Source: Flavobacterium sp. 90 (lineage in GTDB: Bacteria; Bacteroidota; Bacteroidia; Flavobacteriales; Flavobacteriaceae). From it: a stretch of DNA of 64,000 nucleotides. The notes under the pieces are model-generated. The model was not told the origin of the DNA, made no database searches, and saw only the letters and a program-made list of their open reading frames with translations. The stretch is taken from assembly GCF_004339525.1 (NCBI RefSeq), contig NZ_SMGE01000001.1:6200001-6264000 (forward strand). Reading direction: 5' to 3'. Position numbers and translations under genes: made by a program. Below are positions 34,058 through 42,048 of this stretch, one piece after another. The number at the start of each line of letters is the position of its first letter. Position 1 is the first letter of the stretch.

Positions 34058-34897
34058 ATGAAAAAAATTAAATCAAAATACGATCTTTTCAGGCAAAAAA
34101 CCCAAATTATTATTTACGGTAGTAATACATTTTTTGGGCGTTTATTTGATTTGATACTTTTGGGACTTATTTTACTAAGTGTCCTTTTAGTAATGTTGGA
34201 CACAGTTGAAGGTATCAATCAAAAATACCACTCACAACTTCTTGTTTGCGAATGGATTATTACTATTTTCTTTACCATAGAATTTATTTTACGTATTATT
34301 TCGATACAAAAACCCCTAAAATATGTTTTCAGCTTTTACGGAATCATCGATTTAATGGCAATACTCCCCATGTATTTATCTATATTTTTTCCTGCGACAA
34401 ATGTTTTAACCATTGTAAGAATCCTGCGTTTCTTTCGATTGTTTAAAATCTTGCACATACCGCAAATTTCACAGCAATCCAAACAACTTCGGGAAGCTAT
34501 GGAAGCCAGCAAAGAAAAAATTTTGGTATTTATCTACTTTGTAATTATTAGCGCAGTAATTATTGGTTCACTAATGTACGTTGTCGAAGGCAAAGAAAGT
34601 GGTTTTACCAGCATTCCTGTCGGGATTTATTGGGCAATTGTAACCCTAACTACCGTTGGTTACGGCGACATTTCGCCGGCGTCTCCATTAGGTCAGTTTT
34701 TAGCCTCGCTAGTTATGATTATGGGTTACGGAATAATTGCCGTGCCAACAGGAATCGTAACGGCAGAATTTGCAAAAAGCAGCTTACGAAATAATGCAGT
34801 TAGCACAAAAAAAACATGTCAAAAGTGCAATTCACAATTGCATTTTGATAGCGCAAAATATTGTCATGAATGCGGAACCGAGTTATCAAATAATTAA
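34058..34897 (+). CDS. Voltage-gated-type potassium channel with zinc ribbon
   Basis: The 279-residue protein has six membrane helices: S1-S4 (about 25-130, with an arginine-bearing S4, RILRFFRLFK at 121-130), S5 (about 155-176), pore loop with the K+ selectivity filter TTVGYGD (198-204), and S6 (about 212-235). The cytoplasmic C-terminus ends in a rubredoxin-like zinc ribbon (C254, C257, C269, C272; CQKC and CHEC). Potassium flux across the inner membrane is expected. The zinc ribbon may sense metal or assist assembly; that is a guess. Confidence 0.92.
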   Translation: MKKIKSKYDLFRQKTQIIIYGSNTFFGRLFDLILLGLILLSVLLVMLDTVEGINQKYHSQLLVCEWIITIFFTIEFILRIISIQKPLKYVFSFYGIIDLMAILPMYLSIFFPATNVLTIVRILRFFRLFKILHIPQISQQSKQLREAMEASKEKILVFIYFVIISAVIIGSLMYVVEGKESGFTSIPVGIYWAIVTLTTVGYGDISPASPLGQFLASLVMIMGYGIIAVPTGIVTAEFAKSSLRNNAVSTKKTCQKCNSQLHFDSAKYCHECGTELSNN

Positions 34898-34903
34898 TTT
34901 AAT

Positions 34904-35044
34904 GAGCTATTTCCAGCTGTACATTCCAACTCCTCCTTATATTTGTTGTTTTTTTAAGGCATAAAAAGAGCTTCTAAAGTCGCTTTTTTATCCCAAAAAA
35001 AACTAACAAATATAAGTCCGGGGTTTCCATTGCCATCTGGGCTA
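34904..35044. ncRNA. Flavo-1-like structured element abutting miaA
   Basis: Read on the minus strand the ends are TAGCCCAGATGGCAATGG and CAGCTGGAAATAGCTC, matching the copies at 9344 and 40981, but in the opposite direction. The core stem here is TTATATTTGTT / AACAAATATAA around an inner A/T-rich arm (AAAAAGAGC...GCTTTTTT). It fills the gap between the channel gene and miaA and ends six bases before the miaA ATG. It may serve as terminator for the channel gene. Confidence 0.55.
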
Positions 35045-35050
35045 AAAAAT

Positions 35051-35971
35051 ATGAAATACTTAATAACCATCGTCGGACCAACAGCCATAGGAAAAACAGC
35101 CTTAAGCATTGCTTTGGCACAACATTTCAAATGCGAAATAATCTCTTGTGATAGTCGTCAATTCTTCAAAGAAATGACAATTGGCACAGCCGTTCCTAAT
35201 CAGGAAGAATTACAAGCTGCAAAACATCATTTTATCCAAAACAAATCAATTTTCGAAAATTATACCGTTGGTGATTACGAAAAAGAAGCACTTCTTAAAT
35301 TAGAAGAATTATTTCAAAATAATGATTTCGCCATTCTTATTGGCGGTTCAGGATTATATGTTGATGCAATTTTAAAAGGTTTCGATGAATTCCCCGAAAT
35401 TGATCCAGCGGTACGTTCTCAGGTAAATTCTAATTACGGCAACCTCGGAATTGAATATTTGCAAGAACAATTACAACTTTTAGATCCTGATTATTATCAA
35501 AAAATAACCGTAGAAAATCCACAAACGCTTCAAAATCCGCAGCGAATGATGCGTTTTGTAGAAGTTTGTATCGGAACTCAAAAGCCATATTCCTCATTTC
35601 TAAATCAGAAGAAAAATAACAGAAACTTCACTCCTATTTTAATTGGTTTAGAAGCAGAAAGATCCACAATTTACGACAGAATCAACCAACGAGTTGACAT
35701 CATGATAAACGAAGGTTTATTGCAGGAAGCAGAAACTTTATATCCTAATAAAGCGTTAAATGCGCTGCAAACCGTCGGTTATCGAGAATTATTTAGTTAT
35801 TTTGACGGAGATTTCTCGTTGCCATTTGCTATCGAAGAAATCAAAAAAAACACCAGACGTTTCTCAAAAAGACAACTTACCTGGTTTAAAAGAAATGAAA
35901 ACACAAAATGGTTTGATTATGCCACAAATAGAAAAAAAATTAAAGATTACATAGAAAATCTTCTAAAGTAA
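35051..35971 (+). CDS. miaA: tRNA dimethylallyltransferase
   Basis: MiaA adds a dimethylallyl group to A37 of tRNAs that read UNN codons. The ATG at 35051 gives MKYLITIVGPTAIGKTALSI, with the P-loop GPTAIGKT at once; a longer frame starts at TTG within the preceding repeat. IISCDSRQFFKEMTIGTAVP, HHFIQ and LIGGSGLYVDAI are family motifs, and the C-terminus has RRFSKRQLTWFKR. The length (306) is normal. Confidence 0.97.
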   Translation: MKYLITIVGPTAIGKTALSIALAQHFKCEIISCDSRQFFKEMTIGTAVPNQEELQAAKHHFIQNKSIFENYTVGDYEKEALLKLEELFQNNDFAILIGGSGLYVDAILKGFDEFPEIDPAVRSQVNSNYGNLGIEYLQEQLQLLDPDYYQKITVENPQTLQNPQRMMRFVEVCIGTQKPYSSFLNQKKNNRNFTPILIGLEAERSTIYDRINQRVDIMINEGLLQEAETLYPNKALNALQTVGYRELFSYFDGDFSLPFAIEEIKKNTRRFSKRQLTWFKRNENTKWFDYATNRKKIKDYIENLLK

Positions 35972-36000
35972 AATCTATTTCTTTTCTCTTTCTTCTATTA

Positions 36001-36060
36001 TCTGATAGAAAAATCTAAAATCAACAATCTAAAATCAACAATCTAAATTCTAAAATTAAA
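36001..36060. repeat. Short tandem TCTAAAATCAACAA words before thioesterase gene
   Basis: Two and a half copies of a 14-bp word form the 5' leader of the thioesterase gene. The composition is similar to the word-based tracts of the arginine operon gaps. Confidence 0.5.
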
Positions 36061-36061
36061 A

Positions 36062-36808
36062 ATGCCTATATCACCAAATTTCACATCAGTTTTAAGTAAA
36101 GACTGGGAAATCAATTTTACACAATGTACTCCAAATGGTTTTTTAAAATACACCGATTTATGCAATATTCTACAACTAACAGCTGCAGCACATTCAGAAG
36201 TTGGAGGCATTAGTTTTTTTGATATGCAGGAATTTCACCAAGCTTGGGTTTTAAGCAGAATGCGCGTTGAAATTTCGGCGCTACCAAAATGGCAAGATAT
36301 TGTAACCGTAAAAACATGGATCAATAGTTTAGAAAATTCCCGTTCTGTTCGTGCCCTTGAAATGTACGTAAACGGTAAAAAAATAGTAGGCTGTGAAACT
36401 TATTGGGCCGTATTTAATACGCAAGCGCGCCGTCCTGAACCATTGGCTTTACCTTACGAACATTTTGAATTATTCCCAGACAATAGAGCAACAACCGAAG
36501 GTTTTTCTAAAATAAACATCAACCACGAAAAAGGAGCTATTTTTGAAAAAACCGTTTATTTATCAGATTTAGATATTGTAAATCATGTCAATAATGTCAA
36601 ATACTTAGAATGGTGTTTAGATCATGTAGATGAAAAGCGAATTTTAAAACAAGAAGTAAAAAGTTTCGAAATGAATTTCATGAAAGAACTTTCACTAAAA
36701 GATAATGTAGTAATTCACGAAAGTGAAGACGACGATCATACTACGGCAACATTCAGTATTACTAAAAATGAGAAAACGTGTTTTGCATTAGAATTACATT
36801 GGAAGTAA
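36062..36808 (+). CDS. Acyl-ACP thioesterase
   Basis: The enzyme releases free fatty acids from acyl carrier protein. The 248-residue protein is a double hotdog fold of the FatA/FatB type: GFLKYTDLCNILQLTAAAHSE-like start of hotdog one, WVLSRMRVEISALPKWQDIV with TWINSLENSRSVRALEMY, and in hotdog two DLDIVNHVNNVKYLEWCLDH, which holds the catalytic Asn/His residues. It is a solitary gene, with a 397-bp repeat region after it. Confidence 0.9.
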   Translation: MPISPNFTSVLSKDWEINFTQCTPNGFLKYTDLCNILQLTAAAHSEVGGISFFDMQEFHQAWVLSRMRVEISALPKWQDIVTVKTWINSLENSRSVRALEMYVNGKKIVGCETYWAVFNTQARRPEPLALPYEHFELFPDNRATTEGFSKININHEKGAIFEKTVYLSDLDIVNHVNNVKYLEWCLDHVDEKRILKQEVKSFEMNFMKELSLKDNVVIHESEDDDHTTATFSITKNEKTCFALELHWK

Positions 36809-36819
36809 ACATTTTGCCC

Positions 36820-37075
36820 ACGGATTTTACTGATTGAACTGGTTTACACAGGTTATTTTAATTTAGATTCGTGCAATTTGTGTAGTCCCTAAGGGACAAA
36901 TATTCGTTTTCTCAATACTATTTCCTACCGACATATAATCTCTACGAGATATTTCTCTTTGAATAAACATGCAAAAGTTAAAAAAAGCTTTGAAATACTC
37001 CGTTACGAGTTAAATCTCGGTAAAACACAAAAACAACCTTCCTGAAAATTGTCCCGTAGGGACGACATAAAAAAA
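36820..37075. repeat. Cluster of small palindromic repeats
   Basis: The gene-free stretch 36809-37205 starts with a degenerate CACGGATTTTACTGATT word like those in the GxxExxY arms, then GTCCCTAAGGGAC (36885-36897), ATCTCTACGAGAT (36940-36952 region), a GTTACGAG word and TCCCGTAGGGACG (37053-37065 region). Such GTCCC-AGGGAC pairs are typical dispersed intergenic elements of flavobacteria. No ORF is supported. Confidence 0.55.
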
Positions 37076-37152
37076 CAATATAATTTGCCCTCAGATATAT
37101 TACACTATTACATTTTTAATTTGCGGAAATTTGCGGCAAAAAGAAAATAAAA

Positions 37153-37189
37153 AAAAACGATGCAACTCAAATAGAATTGCATCGTTTTT
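37153..37189 (-). terminator. Terminator of the rtcB-prfH operon
   Basis: AAAAACGATGCAA and TTGCATCGTTTTT form a 13-bp perfect stem with an 11-nt loop; a T run follows on the minus strand. It lies 17 bp past the TPR gene stop. Confidence 0.9.
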
Positions 37190-37205
37190 GTCTTTAAATC
37201 AAAAT

Positions 37206-37742
37206 TTATTTAGATTTCTTTTTTGAATCTTTTTTTGATTTCTTTGACTTCTTTTTATTTTCAACTAAATCAATTTTTCCTTTAATTCTCTTCTCTACAT
37301 CAGTAATATCAGAATCAAAAGCAAATTGCAAAAAGTGAAGTTTAGCATTTTTTATTTCCTTCAATGCATTTTTAAACTCATGCTGCGCTTCATAAAGTAT
37401 TGCTTTCTTGACATAAATTTCAGATTTATTAATTCCTTTTACAGTCAAAGCAAAATCAATTAGTTTTTGAGCTTCTTCATAATCTTCGTTCAAAATCAAA
37501 GTTTGCAAATAATGAGGATAAACTTCAAGAGCATGAATATTAATTGCCAAAGCTTCCTGAAAATACTGCTTCGCCTCTTCATAATTCCATAATTGCTCTG
37601 CCTGAATTCTTCCGTACAAACACAAAACCATTGTGTTTTTGGCATCATATGAAAAAGCATAATCTAAAGATTCAATAGTTTCTTCAAGCGAATACGGATA
37701 ATTATCCAGAGCTTGAAAAAGGTATTTATCAATTGTTTTCAT
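37206..37742 (-). CDS. TPR protein with lysine-rich tail in rtcB-prfH operon
   Basis: The 178-residue protein consists of tetratricopeptide-like helix pairs (about 15-150: [59 protein letters not shown]) and a tail of about 20 residues that is nearly all Lys and Ser, as expected for contact with RNA. Its first codons overlap the end of prfH by 14 bases, so it is coupled to it. It may be an adaptor binding the ribosome or one of the two repair enzymes; this is inference from context. Confidence 0.8.
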   Translation of the reverse strand: MKTIDKYLFQALDNYPYSLEETIESLDYAFSYDAKNTMVLCLYGRIQAEQLWNYEEAKQYFQEALAINIHALEVYPHYLQTLILNEDYEEAQKLIDFALTVKGINKSEIYVKKAILYEAQHEFKNALKEIKNAKLHFLQFAFDSDITDVEKRIKGKIDLVENKKKSKKSKKDSKKKSK

Positions 37743-38418
37743 TTCGTAAATCGGTTTTTAATTTCTGACGAGTTCCTTTGTAACTTTTCTCTACTTTATT
37801 CTTTTTGAAATCAGTTCCAGTAAAAACTCTAACAGGATTTCCACGCTGAATATTCAGTTGATTTTCCCATTGTTTTCCAACATGATTTTTAAGTTGTTGC
37901 AAAGTTTCGTCTTCTAGTTTTTTTAATAATCTTTCTGTTGCCAATTTTTTGTTTTGATGTTGTGATCGACTGTCCATCGACACAACGGCAATTCCTGTTG
38001 GAATATGAGTCGCTCGAATAGCCGAACTCACTTTATTAACGTGTTGTCCACCAGCACCGGAACTTCGCATCGCTTGGTATTGAATATCATTTTCTGAAAT
38101 CGACGCATTCTTTTGCGATTCAATCTCAAAAATGCCAATAAACCAATTTTTACGTTTGTGCATTTTCCTAAACTGACTCTGACCAATCCATTGAATCGTT
38201 CCTATCCATGAATTTGCAAATGTTTCAGCATTTTTTCCTTTTATAGATATTGTTGCCGTTTCAATAGTTCCGTTTTCTTCACCAACTTCTCTTTGAAGCA
38301 AAATAGTTTCTAACTGTTGTTCTTGTGCTTCGTCCAAAACTTTTTTAAGCACTTGGGCAACAACCCAAGTGCATTCTGCAGGTCCACGACCCGCTGTTAT
38401 CTGAATTATTTTTTCCAT
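37729..38418 (-). CDS. prfH: PrfH, release-factor homologue for damaged ribosomes
   Basis: PrfH hydrolyses peptidyl-tRNA on ribosomes whose 16S decoding centre has been cut, as known for the PrfH/RtcB pair. The 229-residue protein is a class I release factor catalytic domain with [19 protein letters not shown] (GGQ at 123-125) and [11 protein letters not shown]. It lacks the codon-recognition domains 2 and 4 of RF1/RF2. The start is 11 bp after the rtcB stop, and the gene overlaps the TPR gene by 14 bp. Confidence 0.93.
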   Translation of the reverse strand: MEKIIQITAGRGPAECTWVVAQVLKKVLDEAQEQQLETILLQREVGEENGTIETATISIKGKNAETFANSWIGTIQWIGQSQFRKMHKRKNWFIGIFEIESQKNASISENDIQYQAMRSSGAGGQHVNKVSSAIRATHIPTGIAVVSMDSRSQHQNKKLATERLLKKLEDETLQQLKNHVGKQWENQLNIQRGNPVRVFTGTDFKKNKVEKSYKGTRQKLKTDLRNENN

Positions 38419-38429
38419 TTTTTATTTTC

Positions 38430-39821
38430 TTATCGGTCCATTCTAACGATTTTCGGAGTAAAAGTTCCCAGAACTTCCACCAAATCAGTTTGATTTCCCA
38501 TTACTTTTGTAATGTCTTTGTACGCCATTGGTGCTTCATCAATGTTTCCACCAATCAAGGTTACATCATTCGCTTTCAGCACTTTTTTAATTTCACTTTG
38601 AGTAAAATTAGCTTTGCATTTAGCTCTCGAAAATAAACGTCCCGCACCGTGAGAAGCTGAATTTAAACTCTCAACATTTCCCTTACCTTTTACAATATAA
38701 CCTGGCGCTGTCATCGATCCGGGAATAATCCCCAATTGGCCTTCTGCAGCTGGAGTTGCACCTTTTCTATGCACAATACATTCTTGTCCGTTTACCATTT
38801 CTTTCCAGGCAAAATTGTGATGATTTTCAATCGTAACCACTACTCTTTTTCCTACAGCTTTAGCAATTCTTCTATGAATATCGTCGTGACAGGCCTTTGC
38901 ATATTCTCCAGCTAAATTCATAGCGAGCCAATATTCCTGACCATCATGTGTGTTCAAATCCAACCAAGCCAAATGCTGAACATTTTTTGGTAGCGGACAT
39001 TGCTTAGTTGCCAAATACGTATAATGTTTCGCAATGTTTGCACCTAAACCGCGAGAACCGCTATGTGATAAAATGGCAAAATATTCTCCAACTCCAAGTT
39101 TCCATTCATTCTCTGGATTGTCAATTTTTGCAATTCCAAATTCCACAAAATGATTTCCTCCGCCAGAACTCCCTAATTGCTTATAAGCTTTTGGTAAAAG
39201 ATTCTTTAGTAAAGGAATATCCTGAAATTCGCTTTTGTAAAAAACTTCATGATCTGCTTTTGTAGCGTGTGTTTCATTCATTCCAAATTTGGTATTATCT
39301 TTCAAAATTGCCTCTAATTGATGTTCTTTTCCTTTGAAATAGGAAGCTGGTAAATCAAAAATTGACAAACTCATTCGGCAACCAATATCAACACCAACTC
39401 CATACGGAATAACTGCATTATCAGTTGCTAAAACTCCGCCAATTGGCAATCCATAACCTGAATGCGCGTCTGGCATTAATGCTCCCGCAACTGAAATTGG
39501 TAATTTTAAAGAATCATATAACTGAAACTTAGCTTGCTGATCAATTTCATTTTCACCAAAAATGGTAAAAGGAGCTCTGGTTGTCTTCAATTGATGCATT
39601 CTTACATGAACAGGATTTATCAAACCTTCGGCTACTTTTCCCCATGTTCCATGTCCATCAAATTTTTCGGGATGAAGTAATACTTCTTTTGCTTCTGTTA
39701 GAATGGATTCTTTTTTCTCTCTTTTTCTATATCTGTTTATTTGCCCTAAGGCTATGTTTATTGAATTATTTTTTGGAAAGCCTAACTTAATCAAGTCTTT
39801 TCCGGATAATTTATTTCCCAT
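38430..39821 (-). CDS. rtcB: RtcB-family RNA ligase (RtcB2 type)
   Basis: RtcB joins 2',3'-cyclic phosphate or 3'-phosphate ends to 5'-OH ends using GTP and Mn2+. Metal and guanylation residues are present: GVGVDIGCRM (Cys148), SSGGGNHFVEFG (His224), LSHSGSRG (His253), HHNFAWKE (334-341) and SASHGAGRLFSR (His391, the GMP-linked His). The protein (463 residues) is longer than E. coli RtcB. Adjacent prfH indicates the ribosome-repair form that reseals cleaved 16S rRNA; this is inferred from published RtcB/PrfH work and gene order. Confidence 0.93.
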   Translation of the reverse strand: MGNKLSGKDLIKLGFPKNNSINIALGQINRYRKREKKESILTEAKEVLLHPEKFDGHGTWGKVAEGLINPVHVRMHQLKTTRAPFTIFGENEIDQQAKFQLYDSLKLPISVAGALMPDAHSGYGLPIGGVLATDNAVIPYGVGVDIGCRMSLSIFDLPASYFKGKEHQLEAILKDNTKFGMNETHATKADHEVFYKSEFQDIPLLKNLLPKAYKQLGSSGGGNHFVEFGIAKIDNPENEWKLGVGEYFAILSHSGSRGLGANIAKHYTYLATKQCPLPKNVQHLAWLDLNTHDGQEYWLAMNLAGEYAKACHDDIHRRIAKAVGKRVVVTIENHHNFAWKEMVNGQECIVHRKGATPAAEGQLGIIPGSMTAPGYIVKGKGNVESLNSASHGAGRLFSRAKCKANFTQSEIKKVLKANDVTLIGGNIDEAPMAYKDITKVMGNQTDLVEVLGTFTPKIVRMDR

Positions 39822-39824
39822 GAT

Positions 39825-40571
39825 TTATATCGTTTCGTCTACATATAGTTGATACAACACGTGCAGACTTTTATTTTTAATTGGGTTAATCTCTCGTGGA
39901 TTTTCATTTTGATAATAGCGCCAACGATAAGAAAACCCATCTACTAATTTGTTTATTTTGTATCGTAAATTAAGATTCGTAACATAATTATCAAGAAGCT
40001 GAATTTCACTTTCTAAATCTGCATCAACCATTTTAGTATGCGTTATCATGTACGGTTTAACGCGAAATACATAACGCCAAGGTTCATTAAATACATAATG
40101 AATTTTGTAGCGTTTACAATTAGAACACCATCGTTCCCTTTTGTAAAAATGCATTTTCTCTTTATCAGTTAATGTTAGTTTTGGACTTCTCCATTCTGAT
40201 TCAGAAAATTCCTTTACTGTTTGAAGCTTCTCGACATACACATGCTTTCTTTTCCTCTTTTTCTTTTTCTTAAAAGATTTTTCAGAAGAATGTTCCCATG
40301 TATTTATCTTCTCAAGCAATGTTTTATAAAACAATGCTTCATTTGATCTTACTATATCTTCCCTGAGTACAAAACTGCGTTCCCAACCTTTTTGATAAGG
40401 CGTTGCTAAAGGAACCAATGGCAAATTTTGTCGTTTTTTCCAGAGTTCAACTTCAAGTTTTCTTGACTGAATTAATTGTTTTTCAAAATCTTCTTTTACT
40501 AATCTTTTCTTTGTTCTTTTATTTTTAAAGCGAGAGCACAAAGCATACTCTTCTGCTGTATAATTTTCCAT
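39825..40571 (-). CDS. Unknown basic protein heading the rtcB-prfH operon
   Basis: I chose the ATG complementary to 40569-40571 (MENYTAEEYALCSRFKNK); 16 more in-frame codons with an upstream ATG are possible. The 248-residue protein is strongly basic, with the tract KKKKKRKRKH (101-110), a CSNC knuckle (C149, C152), and many aromatic residues (NEPWRYVFRVKPY, SYRWRYY). No domain is recognised. It stops three bases before rtcB, so it is firmly in the operon. The composition suggests nucleic-acid or ribosome binding. Confidence 0.8.
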   Translation of the reverse strand: MENYTAEEYALCSRFKNKRTKKRLVKEDFEKQLIQSRKLEVELWKKRQNLPLVPLATPYQKGWERSFVLREDIVRSNEALFYKTLLEKINTWEHSSEKSFKKKKKRKRKHVYVEKLQTVKEFSESEWRSPKLTLTDKEKMHFYKRERWCSNCKRYKIHYVFNEPWRYVFRVKPYMITHTKMVDADLESEIQLLDNYVTNLNLRYKINKLVDGFSYRWRYYQNENPREINPIKNKSLHVLYQLYVDETI

Positions 40572-40619
40572 AAAAAAATTATAGTGCATTAAATTAATAG
40601 CCAAAACAGGCCATAACAT

Positions 40620-40637
40620 TTTATCCGTTAGGATAAA
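40620..40637 (-). promoter_or_regulatory. Palindrome TTTATCC-GTTA-GGATAAA upstream of rtcB operon
   Basis: A perfect 7-bp inverted repeat with a 4-bp centre lies 48-65 bp upstream of the chosen start of the first gene. It could be an operator or part of the 5' leader. No -7 consensus box was identified with certainty near it. Confidence 0.35.
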
Positions 40638-40680
40638 TTATAAAATCGATTATTCGGGAAAATTTGAAGTGTCTAGAATA

Positions 40681-40716
40681 AAAAAAGCCCGAAACTAAAT
40701 GTCTTCGGGCTTTTTT
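40681..40716 (-). terminator. Terminator AAAAAAGCCCGAA...TTCGGGCTTTTTT
   Basis: A 13-bp perfect stem with a 10-nt loop. T/A runs are on both sides. The only minus-strand gene ending before it is the 27-codon ORF at 40737-40820, suggesting that this ORF has its own transcript. Confidence 0.85.
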
Positions 40717-40736
40717 ATATATCTAAAAATGAATTT

Positions 40737-40820
40737 CTAAGATTGAAATAAGCCACGAAGAAGCGCTGCACCAAATTCGTTTGGCGTGAAGCTTTGAGAT
40801 GTCAATGTAAGTACAAACAT
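40737..40820 (-). CDS. 27-codon ORF with its own terminator
   Basis: The frame reads MFVLTLTSQSFTPNEFGA, then ALLRGLFQS, stop. It is followed 20 bp later by a strong terminator and belongs to no longer gene. It could be a short peptide gene or the coding part of a small RNA. The upstream sequence has a TGAATATTTGC word close to, but not matching, TAnnTTTG. I recognise no family. Confidence 0.35.
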   Translation of the reverse strand: MFVLTLTSQSFTPNEFGAALLRGLFQS

Positions 40821-40980
40821 TTTTCTTCGTTTTTAAAGGGTTATTAATTTTTTCGTCTGCAAATATTCAGAATACTTTTTTGATTTTCCAAATTTATTTT
40901 AAAGAAAATTCATCTAAAAAATAATTACTATATCTTTTAACTCTCGAAAAAACATATTATCTATTTGAAAACTAAAGCCC

Positions 40981-41058
40981 TAGCCCTGATAGAAGCGGTA
41001 TCCTTTTTAGGGCTTTTTTTGCCCGAAAAAGATATAGCGGATAGCAGGAAATAGCTCC
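40981..41058. ncRNA. Flavo-1-like structured element, compact copy
   Basis: TAGCCCTGATAGAAGCGGTA, then CCTTTTT, an inner GGGC-TTTTTTT-GCCC hairpin, AAAAAGATATAGCGGATAGC and AGGAAATAGCTCC. The ATCC-TTTTT / AAAAA-GAT arms pair around the inner hairpin. It shares both ends with the copies at 9344 and 34904. The orientation of transcription is not known. It lies in the 508-bp gene-free stretch 40821-41328. Confidence 0.6.
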
Positions 41059-41135
41059 AAGTTATATGAAAAGCTAATATTTTCAAATTAAAAGTTTAAT
41101 TTTTTAAATTCTAAAATCCAATTTTTTCGAGGCGT

Positions 41136-41238
41136 TTGTCATTTCGACAGAGGAGAAATCACACGAGCAACTCCGTTCCTAAAAGTTACCAATATTTGAG
41201 ATATTACTAGTGTGATTTCTCCTCTGTCGAAATGACAA
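41136..41238. repeat. Perfect 29-bp inverted repeat, 45-bp spacer
   Basis: The arms 41136-41164 (TTGTCATTTCGACAGAGGAG followed by AAATCACAC) and 41210-41238 are exact reverse complements. The spacer is ACTCCGTTCC-containing sequence without an ORF. I recognise the ATTTCGAC-GAGGAGAAATC arm as a frequent flavobacterial intergenic repeat. Confidence 0.85.
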
Positions 41239-41277
41239 GATTTCGTATAAATGCAATTAAAAAATATAAGCACAAAA

Positions 41278-41301
41278 AAAGCTCTGATTTCTCAGAGCTT
41301 T
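41278..41301 (-). terminator. Terminator of the response-regulator gene
   Basis: AAAGCTCTGA-TTTC-TCAGAGCTTT, followed by T7 on the minus strand, 27 bp past the stop codon. Confidence 0.9.
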
Positions 41302-41328
41302 AATATTTTTTGTTTGGTCTTTTTCTTG

Positions 41329-42045
41329 TTATTCTGTTACTTTGCTTTTAACAACTAATCTGAATCCTTCTCCGTGAATGTTAAGAATTTCAACATCTTC
41401 GTCAGCTTTTAGGTACTTTCTAAGTTTAGCAATGTAAACGTCCATACTTCTTGAAGTAAAGTAGTTGTCATCTCTCCAGATTTTTGTTAATGCTAATTCT
41501 CTTGGCATTAAATCATTTTCGTGAAGAATCAACATTTTAAGTAATTCATTCTCTTTTGGAGATAATTTTATTGGTTCTTCGTTTTCGAATGTTAAGAATC
41601 TAAGTTTAGAATTTAGGTGAAATTTACCAATATTAAACTCAAATTGAACTTGTTCTGCTTTCGTATCAGCAGATTTTCTTTGAATGATTGCTTTGATTTT
41701 CATCAATAAAACTTCTGAATCAAAAGGTTTATTCAAGTAATCATCAGCTCCTGCTTTATATCCTTTTAAGACATCTTCTTTCATAGATTTTGCCGTTAAA
41801 AAGATAATTGGCACTTCGCTATTTTTCTCTCTAATTTCTTTGGCTAAAGTATAACCATCTTTATAAGGCATCATTACGTCAAGAATACATAAATCATATA
41901 CATCTTTCTTGAATTTCTCGAAACCTTCCATACCGTTTTTAGCTAAAGTAACTTCAAAGTCATTTAACATTAGATAATCTTTAAGAACTGCCCCAAAATT
42001 AAGGTCATCTTCTACTAAAAGTATTCTTTTGTTATTATTTTCCAT
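41329..42045 (-). CDS. OmpR-family response regulator, RprY-like
   Basis: The receiver domain (1-120) has the acidic pair EDD, the phosphorylated Asp in LCILDVMMPYKDG, IFLTAK and KPFDSEVLL. The C-terminal winged helix (about 135-235) has LSPKENELLKMLI and SMDVYIAKLRKYL. It lies 3 bp downstream of its histidine kinase gene and resembles the RprX/RprY pair of Bacteroidota. The regulated genes are unknown. Confidence 0.93.
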   Translation of the reverse strand: MENNNKRILLVEDDLNFGAVLKDYLMLNDFEVTLAKNGMEGFEKFKKDVYDLCILDVMMPYKDGYTLAKEIREKNSEVPIIFLTAKSMKEDVLKGYKAGADDYLNKPFDSEVLLMKIKAIIQRKSADTKAEQVQFEFNIGKFHLNSKLRFLTFENEEPIKLSPKENELLKMLILHENDLMPRELALTKIWRDDNYFTSRSMDVYIAKLRKYLKADEDVEILNIHGEGFRLVVKSKVTE

Positions 42046-42048
42046 ATT

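Noticed and set aside
37911..38110. prfH as an ordinary RF1/RF2 fragment or pseudogene
   Set aside because: The GGQ domain is complete, the reading frame is intact and the gene is tightly coupled to rtcB, as expected for PrfH.
40740..40830. tRNA-like or tmRNA-like sequence near GAAGAAGCGCTGCACCA
   Set aside because: No acceptor stem or T-arm could be folded; the CACCA string is part of the short ORF.
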